A program made the position numbers and the translations under genes. 64,000 nucleotides of DNA from Amylostereum areolatum (Eukaryota; Basidiomycota; Agaricomycetes; Russulales; Stereaceae): positions 1,047,121-1,111,120 of the forward strand of contig SAXG01000005.1 of assembly GCA_012932865.1 (NCBI GenBank), written 5' to 3'. The notes beneath the pieces were generated by a model. It was not told where the DNA came from, did not search any database, and saw only the letters and a program-made list of their open reading frames with translations. Of the stretch, positions 39,946 to 51,026 are shown piece after piece. Each line of letters begins with the position of its first letter. Within the stretch, counting starts at the first letter, position 1.

Positions 39946-40288
39946 TACAGTGACCTGTATACTCCGGGGATGTTAAATCTGTACGAGTACAAATACAGGA
40001 TGCATATGCATGAATCAGGATTCAGTGGATGACCGTAAAGCACTTGGTAGCACTTGAGCTTTACCCCACATAGTTAAGCTTTAAGTTTAAGTTCCAGCAA
40101 TAATAATGTCATATGTAGTAACATTAACAGTCTAATAATAATGATAATACGGCCAATTACATAGAGGGGCGTGCCGCGGCTGCTAGATCGTCTGGTCACC
40201 TTCTGCACGTTCTCTCCACACGACCGTCACGACCGCCACGTCTTGTGCGACACGTTTCAACCCTTGTCCCCTACCTTCTTGACCCACC
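39946..40288. other. Intergenic PRI2 / PSS
   Basis: AT-rich 340 bp with an AATAATAATG-type stretch near 40098-40145; holds the PRI2 3' end and the PSS promoter. No gene seen. Confidence 0.5.
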
Positions 40289-41122
40289 ATGAGCCTCAGA
40301 AAACCTCAGTCTAATTCTGCACAGTCTATCGACGAACCGAAGGCCGATGTTCTGCACAAGTACCCCGATTTTGACGGACACTTTTCGTTGGTCAGGTTAG
40401 TTCGCAGCCTTTGAAATTTATGCATGTTCAATCCTCATGAGGACCTTACAGGAACTTTCGACTTGCAGATCTCGTCACTATCATGAACGGCTTCTGCGGA
40501 TCGTTCTCCCTTTTCTCATCGGCCCGCTACCTGTTGACGAACGACGAATGTTACCTATGGAGCGCGCATCTTTTCCCCCTCGCAGGGCTTCTTTTCGACT
40601 TCTTTGATGGGAAAGTGGCTCGATGGAGGAAGTCCAGCAGCATGCTGGGACAGGAGCTTGATTCCTTAGCAGACCTGGTACGGACTGTATTTTCCCAGTC
40701 AAAATAACCTCTAACGCTCGTTTGTGCATCGTCAGATCTCGTTTGGTGTTGCTCCCGCGGTACTGGCATTTGCCATCGGCCTTCGTACGATGTTGGACAC
40801 GGTGGCCTTAACCTGTTTCATCTGCGCAGGGCTTGCTCGACTTGCTCGATTCAACGCCACAGTCGCGTCCGTGCCTAAAGATGCATCGGGCAAGGCCCAC
40901 TATTTCGAAGGTCTCCCTATCCCATCGTCGCTGGCTCTTGTAGGTGTCATGGCATACTGGACCAAGGAGGGCTGGATCGAAGGGAAGGCGGGACTGCCAG
41001 GTGGAATGGTTACCCTATGGGGCAATGCAGGAGGCGATGGGGACCTTCACCTTCTGAGCATCGTCTTTGTTGTTTGGGCAGCGATGATGGTGAGCAAGAC
41101 CCTCCGCATTCCGAAGCTATGA
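40289..41122 (+). CDS. CHO1: CDP-diacylglycerol-serine O-phosphatidyltransferase
   Basis: Phosphatidylserine synthase of the ER membrane, which joins CDP-diacylglycerol and serine. After [20 protein letters not shown] comes [20 protein letters not shown]. The CDP-alcohol phosphatidyltransferase signature DGx2ARx8Gx3Dx3D is complete in [20 protein letters not shown] and the following DSLADL. Then come [31 protein letters not shown] and [19 protein letters not shown], the last typical of type-II-like fungal PS synthases. Several hydrophobic segments fit a multi-pass membrane protein. Two introns interrupt it (after HFSLVR and after SLADL). The end is [17 protein letters not shown]. No frame break. 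Confidence 0.95.
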
Positions 41123-41423
41123 GGGTAGTTGAGGGGAGTGGGACGTGAAGAAAATGTGGGCCATCGCTATCCAAACCGCGGCTGTCGGACGTCATCGAAA
41201 TCATTCTCGCATACTTTAGTTTTTGGCTTATTCTGGACGATGCATATACATACTCTGATACCTTGCCCTTTATTCAAACACGGCGGTGAGAAGACTGCGA
41301 TTCTTGTGGTGTATATGAATGCTGTCCGATCGTGGGAAGAAACGCGTTCTCCGGCACGACGCGTTGAACTTGATGAGCCCGACGCGTCGAACGCGTCTTT
41401 GACTCTTGTTCTCTATCACCGTC
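41123..41423. other. Intergenic PSS / NSE1
   Basis: 3' region of the PS synthase gene and NSE1 promoter with two ACGCGT motifs near 41359-41395; no gene seen. Confidence 0.5.
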
Positions 41424-42742
41424 ATGGTTTCTTCCAACGACGTCCAGAAGCTCTTCCTCCAGGCCATTATATCGCGTAGATATCTCTCAACGGGTCTGGC
41501 AAAGGTCTTGTGGCAGAAATCTGTCGAAACAGTCAAAGGCTAGTCTCCGGTTTGCCCCACCTGTTTATGTGGGCTCTACTAACTACGCATTGTCTCCAGC
41601 TGTTGACCCCACCATCAACGTGACACACGGAGATGATACTGATTTTGAGAATTTCGTTAATTCGCTCAACGATTCAATCAACGGTCTCGATCTTGAATTT
41701 GTCAGGCTACACGACGAGGAGACTGGAAAAGAAATGAGGGCACTCGTGAGTCCCGTCACACAATGATCATTTTATTTGGTGCTAAACCAAGGTGTAGGTT
41801 AATCGCAAAGACGACGAGATTGCGCAGATTGCGACTGACTTTACCCCGGTAGAAATCGCTTATTTCAAAGCCCTCGTACGCTCCATTCTTCGCATTTTAT
41901 ACTCTGTATTGAGAGTGGCGCAGGTTGAGGATATCATGCTTGCCCCAAACGATTCCTACTCCCTATCTTCTCTTGCTGCTCTGCGAGATAACCCCAAGCC
42001 CTCTACCATGTCCAAGTCTCAAGCCGAGACGGTGTTAGCGAGTTTTGTTGCTCGAGGCTGGCTGCTGAAGAGCAAGTAAGTCACTTGTTCCTTCAGGTAG
42101 AAGATTCGCTTCACGTCCTCACCAGGAAGGGTCGATTTTCTCTTTCAACGCGGACACTTCTCGAGCTCCAACCCTACCTCAAGTCATCCTACGCTGAAGA
42201 AATCATTGAATGTGTCATTTGCTTTGAGGTTAGTTTTTACTATCCATCGTGTCCACGGAGCGGCTGATCATATTGTTTCAGATCCTCACCCGCGGAATAG
42301 GATGTTACAGGCCGAACTGCAAGGTCCGAATGCATCCGCACTGTTACAACAAGTGGAAAGGACAGAGTCCCAATCCCAAGTGCCCTACATGCAGTGAAGA
42401 TTGGTCTCGCGAAGCTAAACTCCTACCCGTTGGAGAAAAGGCAGCCGGACCCGACGACCACCGCAAAGTGCGGCGAAAGAGTACGGTCGAAGCCAGCGAT
42501 GGTGAGGAAGGTATTCAACTGGAAGAGGACGAACCTTCGCAAAAGCAGACGAGCGGCAGACGAAACGCCCGCAGGGCCTCAACTCGCGGTAGCAGGTACT
42601 TATTCCATCGACGTCCTATTCCCCTCCTTCCTGTCCTAGACCTAATATGTACCTCAGCGTTGCCGCATCGCAAGCTGATGACTTGGATGCCGAAGCGGAT
42701 GGGACGCCTCCGCCTACAAGGACCACTAGACGACGAGGCTAA
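41424..42742 (+). CDS. NSE1: NSE1, SMC5/6 complex RING subunit
   Basis: Subunit of the SMC5/6 DNA repair complex, carrying a variant RING domain. The start MVSSNDVQKLFLQAIISRRY matches the family, followed by an intron and AVDPTINVTHGDD. Tandem winged-helix parts include LDLEFVRLHDEETGKEMRAL, EIAYFKALVEDIMLAPND and SQAETVLASFVARGWLLKS. The zinc domain is C4HC3-like: CVICFE, an intron, ILTRGIGCYRPNCKVRMHPH, HCYNKW and CPTCSEDW. The C-terminal tail is basic and disordered (GRRNARRASTRGS) and, after a last intron, ends RTTRRRG. About seven short introns, no frame break. It converges on the AAA ATPase with 80 bp between stops. Confidence 0.93.
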
Positions 42743-42821
42743 CACTGTCCGCATCCAATTCATAGATATCGCGGGTGATAGATTATTAGAAGACCGTTGT
42801 AATTATCATGTATCCAGTCTA

Positions 42822-45800
42822 CTATGTAGCAGGGGAGTCTTGTCCCGGTACTCCCTCAGTGACCTTCGCCTCGCCCTCCTTAACTAACCGGTTCGTAAAT
42901 CCGAAGCGATCCTTGCCCCACACTTGCTTCTTCTTCTGTTTGCGCCCCTCCCCGAATTCATTATTCCAGCGTCGAAGGTCGGTGAGAGTGCCGAGACTTT
43001 CTGAAGAGGACGGAGTGATTTCTTGAAGAGCTTTCGTGAAGTTCTTAAGGGACAAGATACGAGGTGGTGTGGTCGGAGCGCCGGCAGGAGTTTCTGTGGC
43101 GCTGGCCATCGCCTCACTGGATTGCTCCATGGGGGTTTCTGGGATGGATTCATCCGAAGACGCAAGGCCTTCGTCCGCAGATGCAGCCACCTCGGTTTCC
43201 ACAGAAGAGGACTGCTTTCGGGGTTGCCCAAGGCAAGGTTACAGTCTCTTTGACAGCGTCGAGCGCAGCGGCCACACAGAGGTCTGAAGCCGATGAATGT
43301 GTGAGGTAGGTCAAGTCCACCCAAGAACTGAGGTCACGTACGTTTGAGGTCTGACCCAGAGAAATTGGTAGTCTGCTTGGCGAGATCTTTGAAGTCAACT
43401 TCCAGCGCGAGTGTTTCATCGCGGAGAAGAATCTTCAGGATCTCTGACCTTCGGGGTGAGATGGTTTAGGGTATACAGAACAGATACCGACGCACCTTCA
43501 CGCTCAGCTTCGCCAGGGAGGTCTATCAGCAACCGCCGCGGCAGACGTCGAAGAACTGCGTCATCAAGGTCAAACGGTCTGTTGGTCGCACCGATGAGGA
43601 TGACATTATCCTCTTTAGAAGTTTTCAGGCCATCCATCTCCTGCATGAATTCGGTAATGACACCACGATGCGCCATGGCGCCGCCTGTCTCCCGAGCAGC
43701 CGAGCGTGCACCAAACAGTGCATCGATCTCGTCAATGAACACAACGCAAGGCGCAAGGCGACGAGCCAATGAAAAGACCGATTTGACGAGCTTTTCTCCC
43801 TCTCCGACATACTGAAATGCGATGTAAGATCCATGGCCAACCGAAGAGGTCACGAGGTGAAACGCACCATGTCCATGACATCGGAGGGAGATATCGCCAA
43901 CATACGGGTACCGGCCTCCTTCGCCAGCGCACGCACCACAAGCGTTTTCCCCGTTCCAGGCGGACCAAATAGGAGACACCCAGTCATGCCATGCTCTTTC
44001 AAAATTCCGTGTTGAAACGCCGTCGGATGAAGAAGTGGCAGAGATGCAATGGTCCGCACCGCATCGATGGTGGTAGGTGGCAGATGAACCTGACTAAATG
44101 ATGTAGGCATGGACGCTGTAAAGTATACATGAAGCTCATACATATATTTATCAATACAAAGAGCTCACCTGCATCCACAATACAGCCGAGTAGTCGTTGT
44201 TCGTGAGGTTCTAGTTCTGGGTCACGCTTGATCCGCTCGATGACTTCGTCTATGCCTTCATCCATCCCTTCGTCGTCTGCGCGTCCACCCTCGTCGCGCT
44301 CTCCAGGGGCACTCATGGATTCCTTTAACCAGGCCTGCCTGATGTCCCGAGATGACTTTTGCGCAGTCCACGCGCGGCGGATATCATCCCATGAAACGGG
44401 TGCAGGCGAGAGCGACGGTTTCTTGTCCGGTTGAGTGTAAACTGACGAAGAGGAAACAACACTTCCTACGGCGCGATCCGCTAACCTTTGGACGACGATC
44501 CAGGGTATGATTTTTTCCCCCCATTGTTCCCACACAGGATCGACAACAGGAAGGGGGGTAACTTGCTCTCCAGATGGCTCCGTTTCTGGTGATAAACGCG
44601 TTACTGGCTGGGGAGGTACATACTCGCCGTTGACGATACCGCCTATGGCACCCACACCCATCCGCATCGTCATCTCATTGATTTCCCTTCTCCTGGACAT
44701 GCGCGTGAGCTTCTCTTGCGACGTCGAGCGCGTCGAGGGAACAAGGATCGAAGTCCGGAAAAATCCCGAGTTTGACTCTGGTTTGGCCGGATTTGACCGA
44801 GGCATTGCGCGTTCGCCCAGCATTGGGGCCAATACAGAAGGCAGGCCGGACGATGACATTCCACTGCCCACAATAACGACACCGGACTGTCCTGCCGATG
44901 ATGCCGACGCTTCGTCCCCGTCGGGGGCACTTGCAAGCAGCTTGGGTAGATCGTCTTGCAAGGTGGCGTCGCCACGTTCCCATTTTCGCAAGCGGTCGCG
45001 CAGGCGTCGTTCGCGTGCCTTTTCCGCGACCTCATCCTCGTATCCTCCAGATCTACCAGCCTTGTTGGAGGTCTTAGAGGCCGGGGTATCGCGCTTAATG
45101 ACAAGGCCATTGAGCCAATCGCGAACACTTGCACTGGAGGGCGAGGGCGAGGATCCCGAAGACGCGATGGAGGGTGTTATGCCGAAAATTATGGCCACCG
45201 GGTTTTCTACAGGGGATGTGGAACTGACCAAGGCACCCTGCCGACGCTGGCGAACAGCAGCGAGAAGGGGAGGATACCAATGCGCAGATGAAGCAGCTAA
45301 CAAAGAGAAGTCGCGAACATAGATGATACGAGGCCTCTTGGGAGAAGAACTGGAAGCCTTCGAGGGTCGCACATTGACAATTTGGTCGAAGAAGAGCCGC
45401 GCGTTAGAGGTAGAAGGCGGAGGAGTGGAAGGGCGGCGGCTGCCGTGGGGCGTCATAACGTGCAACGTCAATCCGAAAGGCATTGAGTCGTCGTCATCTT
45501 CCTCAAAAGTGGGGCGGGGAGCCGGTGAAGACGGCTGTACAGAAGGAAAGTGGAGTGGGTTTTGAGGGAATTGCACTGCGACAGCGGCTGATGAATAGGT
45601 GAGAATTGAGAGCGCGGTCTTGGTAGAGAAACGTGCAAGCTCACCTTTGCCAAACCGACCCCACTCTCCGCCGGCAAGCTGGACGGCGTCGAGAACTACG
45701 ACATCTGATCCCGTCCGTCTTGCTAACTCCCGAACGGTGCTGTCCACGATGTAATCACCACCTTCGATCGGACAGTACAGAGCAAGCGTTGGCTCGACCA

Positions 45801-46260
45801 AACGTCCCGAGGACGGGATGTAAGTGGCGCGGTGCTGAGTTTGAGGATGGAGTGAAATCGACAGATTATTTAGGGCTTCTTGAAGAATCTCCGGAGGAGG
45901 GAGAGAGTCCGGGACGGAGGGCTCGACCAAGGATTCCGCTGTCCACAGTATGTCGATTTCCCCAGGGAGCTGGGAAGTTGCGCCATTTTCTTTCCCTTCA
46001 CCAGACGCGTCAGCGTTGGGTACCGGTCGCGCAGAGTCATGGCCATCATTGGAATTAGGTGCAGGGGTTTGAGGGTCTGTAGGAGATGAAGAAGACGCGG
46101 AGCGTTTGTGGGCAGGAACTCCGCTCGATTTCGGCGCTGACGGGGACTCTCCTCGCGGATATCGAGCGGGACGAGACGAAGACAGAAAAGCACGTCGTGA
46201 GAGGGGGAGTGCTTGGGAGAGGGTCCGCGTCCGCCGAAGGAGGAGGGCTGAGGAACGCAT
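42822..46260 (-). CDS. Mitochondrial AAA ATPase
   Basis: Large AAA-type ATPase of roughly 1,050 residues. The start [20 protein letters not shown], then [17 protein letters not shown], is a strong mitochondrial presequence. A long Ser/Pro-rich and partly folded N-terminal region follows in one big exon (44160-46260). The single AAA module is near the C-terminus: Walker [20 protein letters not shown], pore-side [18 protein letters not shown], Walker [31 protein letters not shown], sensor [12 protein letters not shown] and arginine-finger area [14 protein letters not shown], then [16 protein letters not shown]. The domain is of the Msp1/spastin (meiotic) clade type, but the long N-terminal part differs from short Msp1. 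A role in mitochondrial protein quality control is inferred. Orthologues may lack a standard name. Confidence 0.88.
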
Positions 46261-46414
46261 GCGAGTGGACGAAACGGTCAGGAAGCGATCGCAGGCGCGT
46301 ACATAAACCTGAAGACTGCAGTCGCGACCTGCTTACTCAGACAGACTCGGACGCGCCTTGGACCTCTCTCGCGAGAAAAAAGCAGAACAAAAAGGAACAA
46401 ATATATGGTGCGGT

Positions 46415-46441
46415 GTGGTGGTGGTGGTGGTGGTGGTGGTG
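46415..46441 (+). repeat. (GTG)n microsatellite
   Basis: Nine tandem GTG/GGT triplets between the PIS1 stop and the AAA ATPase start; outside any coding exon I can support. Confidence 0.85.
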
Positions 46442-46534
46442 CATACAGTCTCGATGCGTAAAATTACTGGTGTAGAATAGTACGGGTGTAAACGTTCGTA
46501 TCCACGGGCGACTCTCCCAAACTCTCCCAAATCC

Positions 46535-47543
46535 CTAAGAACGCTTCGCGTTCTGCGCCTCCACTCGCGCCTTGGCTCGCTCTGCCAGATCCACACCTAC
46601 AAGGATCTTGGACGCCTTCCACAGCTGCACGCCATTCACAATGTTCTTGAACAAAGCGACCCAAAAGCAGACCGCCGCGGCCAACTGCGGCCACGTCAAC
46701 TGCTCGAGGAAAGGCATGGCGGGATGCGATAGGCCGATAGGCGTCTTAACCCACTTCATAAGATACAACGCAACGAAAAATGCCTCGTTCCCGGCACAGA
46801 CCAGAAGAGTGTACGCTAAGCACCACGCTTCAGTAATCAAACGGGTGCACAGACTTGCTAGACATACCGAGTCATTGTAGTACAACCAAAGGATGCGACT
46901 GACTTCGCTAGTAACCAGCTTATGACTTCGAGAGCCGGTCAAGAGTGAACTGATGTTCTAGCTTTTAGTTCAGCGATTACAGCAGAGACGAAGAAATGCT
47001 TACCTGTACATGTGCATGTAGTGGCTTGCGAAGTCCAGAGAAATCAGGAATTGAAATGCAACGGCATAAGTGGGGTAGGCCGACGAGAGGTAACAGAGCA
47101 AGCATGACGTGGTACATCTGGATAACCACGATAATGAGCAGATTCCTTAACCATCTCGCCACGACGCACCTGTCGGTCACCATATCGAGAACTGCCCCGA
47201 ATTTGGACGTTTGGCCGAAACGCCTGGCGGCTTGTCCATCCGCGGCATCCAGAAGGCAGGAGATACAGTAAAGGACGGTGCAATATTTTGGATGGTAGCT
47301 CATATAATTGATGGAAAGGGCGGCGAGAATGACACGAGCATACCCTACAAGCTCCAGGTTAGCCACTTCAAGCGTGGAGTGCAAGCTACAGTATTGCTCA
47401 CCAATGAGATTGGGTACGAAGAGAAATACATTCTCCGAATATGTTTGATTGGTAGCAAGGTCGACAGCATGGCGTGGGTCGACGACTTCCACGGATCCTC
47501 CAGTCCTGCGACGCACCGACTCTGGGGAAAGATTTGAAGACAT
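46535..47543 (-). CDS. PIS1: CDP-diacylglycerol-inositol 3-phosphatidyltransferase
   Basis: Phosphatidylinositol synthase of the ER membrane. The start MSSNLSPESVRRRTGGSVEV leads to SENVFLFVPNLIGYARV across an intron. The CDP-alcohol phosphatidyltransferase signature DGx2ARx8Gx3Dx3D is complete in LLDAADGQAARRFGQTSKFG and the following AVLDMVTD. Further family parts are ISLDFASHYMHMYSSL, GSRSHKLVTSEVSRILWLYY, and FLEQLTWPQLAAAVCFWVAL before KNIVNGVQLWKASKILVGVD. Several hydrophobic segments fit a multi-pass enzyme. About five short introns; no frame break. It is the second enzyme of this superfamily within about 7 kb (see the PS synthase at 40289). Confidence 0.95.
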
Positions 47544-47940
47544 TGGATGGCAGAGGGTGGACGGCAGAATCGGGCAGATGCAACGGACGCTGAAATGTCA
47601 AGGCGCGATGGCCGACATTCGGCGCTTACTGTAGCTTCGGCACTGGCTGCAGCTCTGACTCTAACATGATGACATCGTCGCCGCGAGCAAGCCTGCTGAC
47701 AATATATCATTATGATATGCGAAAATCCATACAACCACATTGTTGGTTCGGACAGAGTAATGTAAAATGTACGGTACATCGGACAAGAAATTACACAGTC
47801 AAAGAGGGACAACGAATAAATGTAAGCGGAGTGTCCAGAGAGTAGATGCAGGAAGATCGGCGAGGGCGTGCTGGCTGAAGTAAAAATCGTAGAAGCAGAC
47901 CCGGTATATGGTCGAGGCCGGCTGGTATATGGTATGAAGA
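47544..47940. other. Intergenic PIS1 promoter / syntaxin 3' end
   Basis: About 400 bp, AT-rich; PIS1 promoter and syntaxin 3' end. No gene or strong motif seen. Confidence 0.5.
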
Positions 47941-49278
47941 TTACTTCTTGTTCACGTTTTGGCTGACGACGACACCGACGACGATGCCGATGATGGCCAG
48001 GATGATGAGGAAAATGAAGAAACAGATCCATCGTTTCTTCCGTGCTGCGCGCGCGGATTTCACAGCTTTCTCCGTGTGGGCAAGTCTGTCGGAACATGTC
48101 AGACGGATGTCCGGAGTGACTACAATGTAAACACTTACCCGGCCTCCGTATCTGTCGCCACTCCCTCGGCAGCCGTCTCGATGCTCTTGATTGCCTCGTC
48201 TTGCTGTTCAATGAGGATGCTCATCTAAAAGTGCGAAGTGTTAAAAGAAAGGGAGTGACGGTTTATCGTGAACATACATCATTGAACAGTTGCGCGAGCT
48301 CCGTCAGCGTATGCTCTATCTTACGAATGTCTTCGTGCCTCTCTTGCACCTCACGGTATGCCGCTCTCCCCTCTCCGTAACGCGTAGAAGACATCAGCTA
48401 TAGTCTATGTTAGTGCAAGAATCGGAGGATAGCGTATTGTCGGACTCACCGCTTGAGAGAAAACCTGACCTCCTGCCCCATTGTCATCGTTTACGACCGC
48501 GGTCACCTCCTCGGGTGTGGCGTCAGGTTTAACTTAAAATTATGGTAAGAGGAGTGTGTGGGCTGTGGCAAAAGTCAAACGTACCGATCTTGAATTGACG
48601 TTCCACACGTTCCCTGTACCGCCGGCGATAGTCTTGTTCGACGGTTTGGTACTTCTGCAGGGCCCCAAGGAACTGGTTGCGCAAACGTTTGGTCTACGCG
48701 GAGGGATAAGAAAAAACTCTTAAAATGCTCGGGGACGCGGTGTACGCACCTGATTCTTGCGAATGTCGCCCTGACCAGGTGGAGCGGGTTGCTTCTCAAG
48801 GTTTTGTATGCGGTTCTTCATGTCATTGCCGAGAGTTCGTGTGGACGCGACGAGTTCATCGAGAACGGCATGGTTCTGCTTGGACAAAGCTTCATCCATA
48901 CTGTTGAGGGAACGGGAATGAAGTTCGGATATTCTCGCGACGTTGGAATTGAACTGGCTGAGCATGTCGTCGATGGAAGACACCTAAATGAAAGATGCCA
49001 TGTTAAGAAGATCCGAAGAGAAGCCTGGGGGTGGCGCACCTCGCCGTAGAAGTCTGGCATTGCATCGTTCATGGTTGGTGTGCTTGGGGCACTGGCGCCG
49101 TTGCCGTTGACTGGGGAATGCAACCCGGACATTTCATAGCCTCCTCCGGTCGGGCTTGTGGGACTCGTAGGTTGACCCTGTAGGCGTTGAGCCTAAAAGA
49201 GAGGGTCTGAGAATCAGGAGCATCATGCAAAGATGCAAGACAGACGCGGAGAGCGGCGAGACGATCGCGAGCGGCCAT
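47941..49278 (-). CDS. SSO1: Plasma-membrane syntaxin (SSO1/SSO2-like t-SNARE)
   Basis: Qa-SNARE for exocytosis. The start MAARDRLAALR is followed across an intron by AQRLQGQPTSPTSPTGGGYE. The Habc domain begins DFYGEVSSIDDMLSQFNSNV and continues with LHSRSLNSMDEALSKQNHAV, KRLRNQFLGALQKYQTVEQD and YRRRYRERVERQFKIVKPDA. The SNARE motif runs from RHEDIRKIEHTLTELAQLFN through DMSILIEQQDEAIKSIETAA, with the central glutamine of the zero layer in place. A basic stretch SARAARKKRW precedes the C-terminal anchor ICFFIFLIILAIIGIVVGVV and a short luminal end NVNKK. About seven short introns; no frame break. Sso-type assignment rests on the whole domain order. Confidence 0.95.
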
Positions 49279-51026
49279 GGTGGAGAGATGGGAAGGAAAG
49301 GGGCAAGTTCGTGAGAGGGGAGAAGGGGGTTGCCGGGGGCGAGTGGGGGGTAGAGTTTAGGAAACGATGGGTAGAGTAGTCGGTCAAGGGGGGAAGGAGA
49401 AGGAGAAGGACACCGACGGGACCACGGATACTGGCACCGGTGGTGGTGTGAATTCGGGAGTCGCTGTGCATGCGGACGCAGCGGCAGCGGACCAGGGCGG
49501 GGTACGTGACCGTGAGAGAAAGCACGTGGACCAATTTGCTTTCAGGGGTATGGACCCCCGAGCCGGCACAATGGCGGGGCAGCTCGGGGTGGCTGAAGTT
49601 GTGTGGCCACTCTGGTGACTGACCAGTGGGAGAGAGGCAGCGTGTAGCAGCGTGGTCATTGGTCGATCTTCTGCTCGATGACGGTCGAAATATAAGCACG
49701 GCAATTTTATCTGCTTCAATGTACCTTGTTGGCATTGCGTTGCAACCCACGAGCCAAGCGCGAGTAATTTACACCACCAGGCGATCCCTCAGCTTCATTC
49801 CGATATCACGCCCCTGAGTTTGAAGTTGGTGTGCCGATGGATGGAATCCAAAAATGTCAAGCGGATATCACGCTCAACGAATTCCCTTGGGCCCGAAGCT
49901 GAGGTTCTTTGGATTCAATCCAATAATCTTACTAAGCTCATCAAGAATCGCTCGGGGGTTGCTGGCTTAAATCGTGCTTATTGCGATCTTATCCTGATGT
50001 AGAAGGAAGAAAATCATGATATTTTCATTTGATAACTACAGAGTATATGGGGGCTGCTACGGGATATATGGAGAGGGATGACAGGTGAGAGAGGGTTACC
50101 TGGGATGCCAACAAAGCAGGTGGACCAGACGGAGACCGAGATAAGACCAGGGAACCCAGTGAGCCAGGGGACAGAGAGCCAGGACCAGAGAGGAGCGCGA
50201 GCGGGACCAAGATCGCGAGCGAGGACCAAGACCGCAAGCAAAAATCGAGAGACCGAGAGTAAAGTTCAAGACCACGAGCAAAGTTCAAGACCAGGAGTAA
50301 AGTTCAAGGCCGCGAGCGAAGGTGAGGACGACTGCCAGCGACAACAAGAGGGGCGCCGGAGCATGTGCAAATCCTGAATGCTGTCGCGAGGGCAGGTGGG
50401 CGGTAAGTGAATAGAACACGCACCATGGTCCAGACTCTGGATGATGCCCACATGAGAGTGTCGAAGGGAGAGTCCATACCCAACCCTTCGTACATCCACG
50501 GAAACCCTGACGCGCCGTCCAAATCTCGGTACGTCGGAGTCGCCCATTACAGATGAGGGGTTATGGCCAGGTGAAGGACGGGGAGAAGAGAAGGACGTGG
50601 TGAGAGGAAACAAGGAGTCGAGGATGACTTGGCGCGACGACGAAAATGAATACTTACCTTTCTCCTCCGCGTTCTGATGGACTCACATCTACTTACCAGA
50701 CTAACTCTCTATGACCGCCGGGATGATGTGCATTGTCCTGCGCGCCGGCTCCGCCTTCTGCAGAGCGCAAATGCGAGACAAAGTTCTGCGGACAGCACGC
50801 ACTTGAGCCCTCGGTCGCACTGTTCGCCCGGCGGAGTGTCTGACTCTCGTCCTGAGGCTTGACATCGGGCAACAGGGGTTCCAAAGCCTTACGACTATGG
50901 CATGTTCCGTGCCCGATCGTCTCCAACCCCTAACGTGCTATCCCTATAAACTAGCCTGCCCGCCCCTTCCTTCCCGTCCCGTAATACCCTTCCGTTTTCG
51001 CCCCACATACTACTCTCCCTGCTGCT
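49279..51026. other. Long intergenic region with tandem repeat
   Basis: At 1.75 kb this is the longest stretch here without a supported gene. It holds the syntaxin promoter, a purine-rich part with a 19-bp tandem repeat (listed separately), and the promoter of the aldo/keto reductase. An open frame at 50078-50377 is made of the repeat itself and looks non-coding. Confidence 0.55.
50261..50317 (+). repeat. Three tandem copies of a 19-bp unit
   Basis: Units start at 50261, 50280 and 50299 and read AAAGTTCAAGACCACGAGC with two to three changes each. More diverged copies of the GACCAAGACCGCGAGC part extend left to about 50205. Confidence 0.8.

Noticed and set aside
44507..45322. 271-residue frame antisense to the AAA ATPase
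   Set aside because: It is a shadow of a GC-rich, Ser/Pro-rich coding exon on the other strand, with no motif of its own.
50078..50377. 99-residue open frame with repeats
   Set aside because: It is made of the tandem repeat and purine-rich DNA, with no start context, introns or family match.
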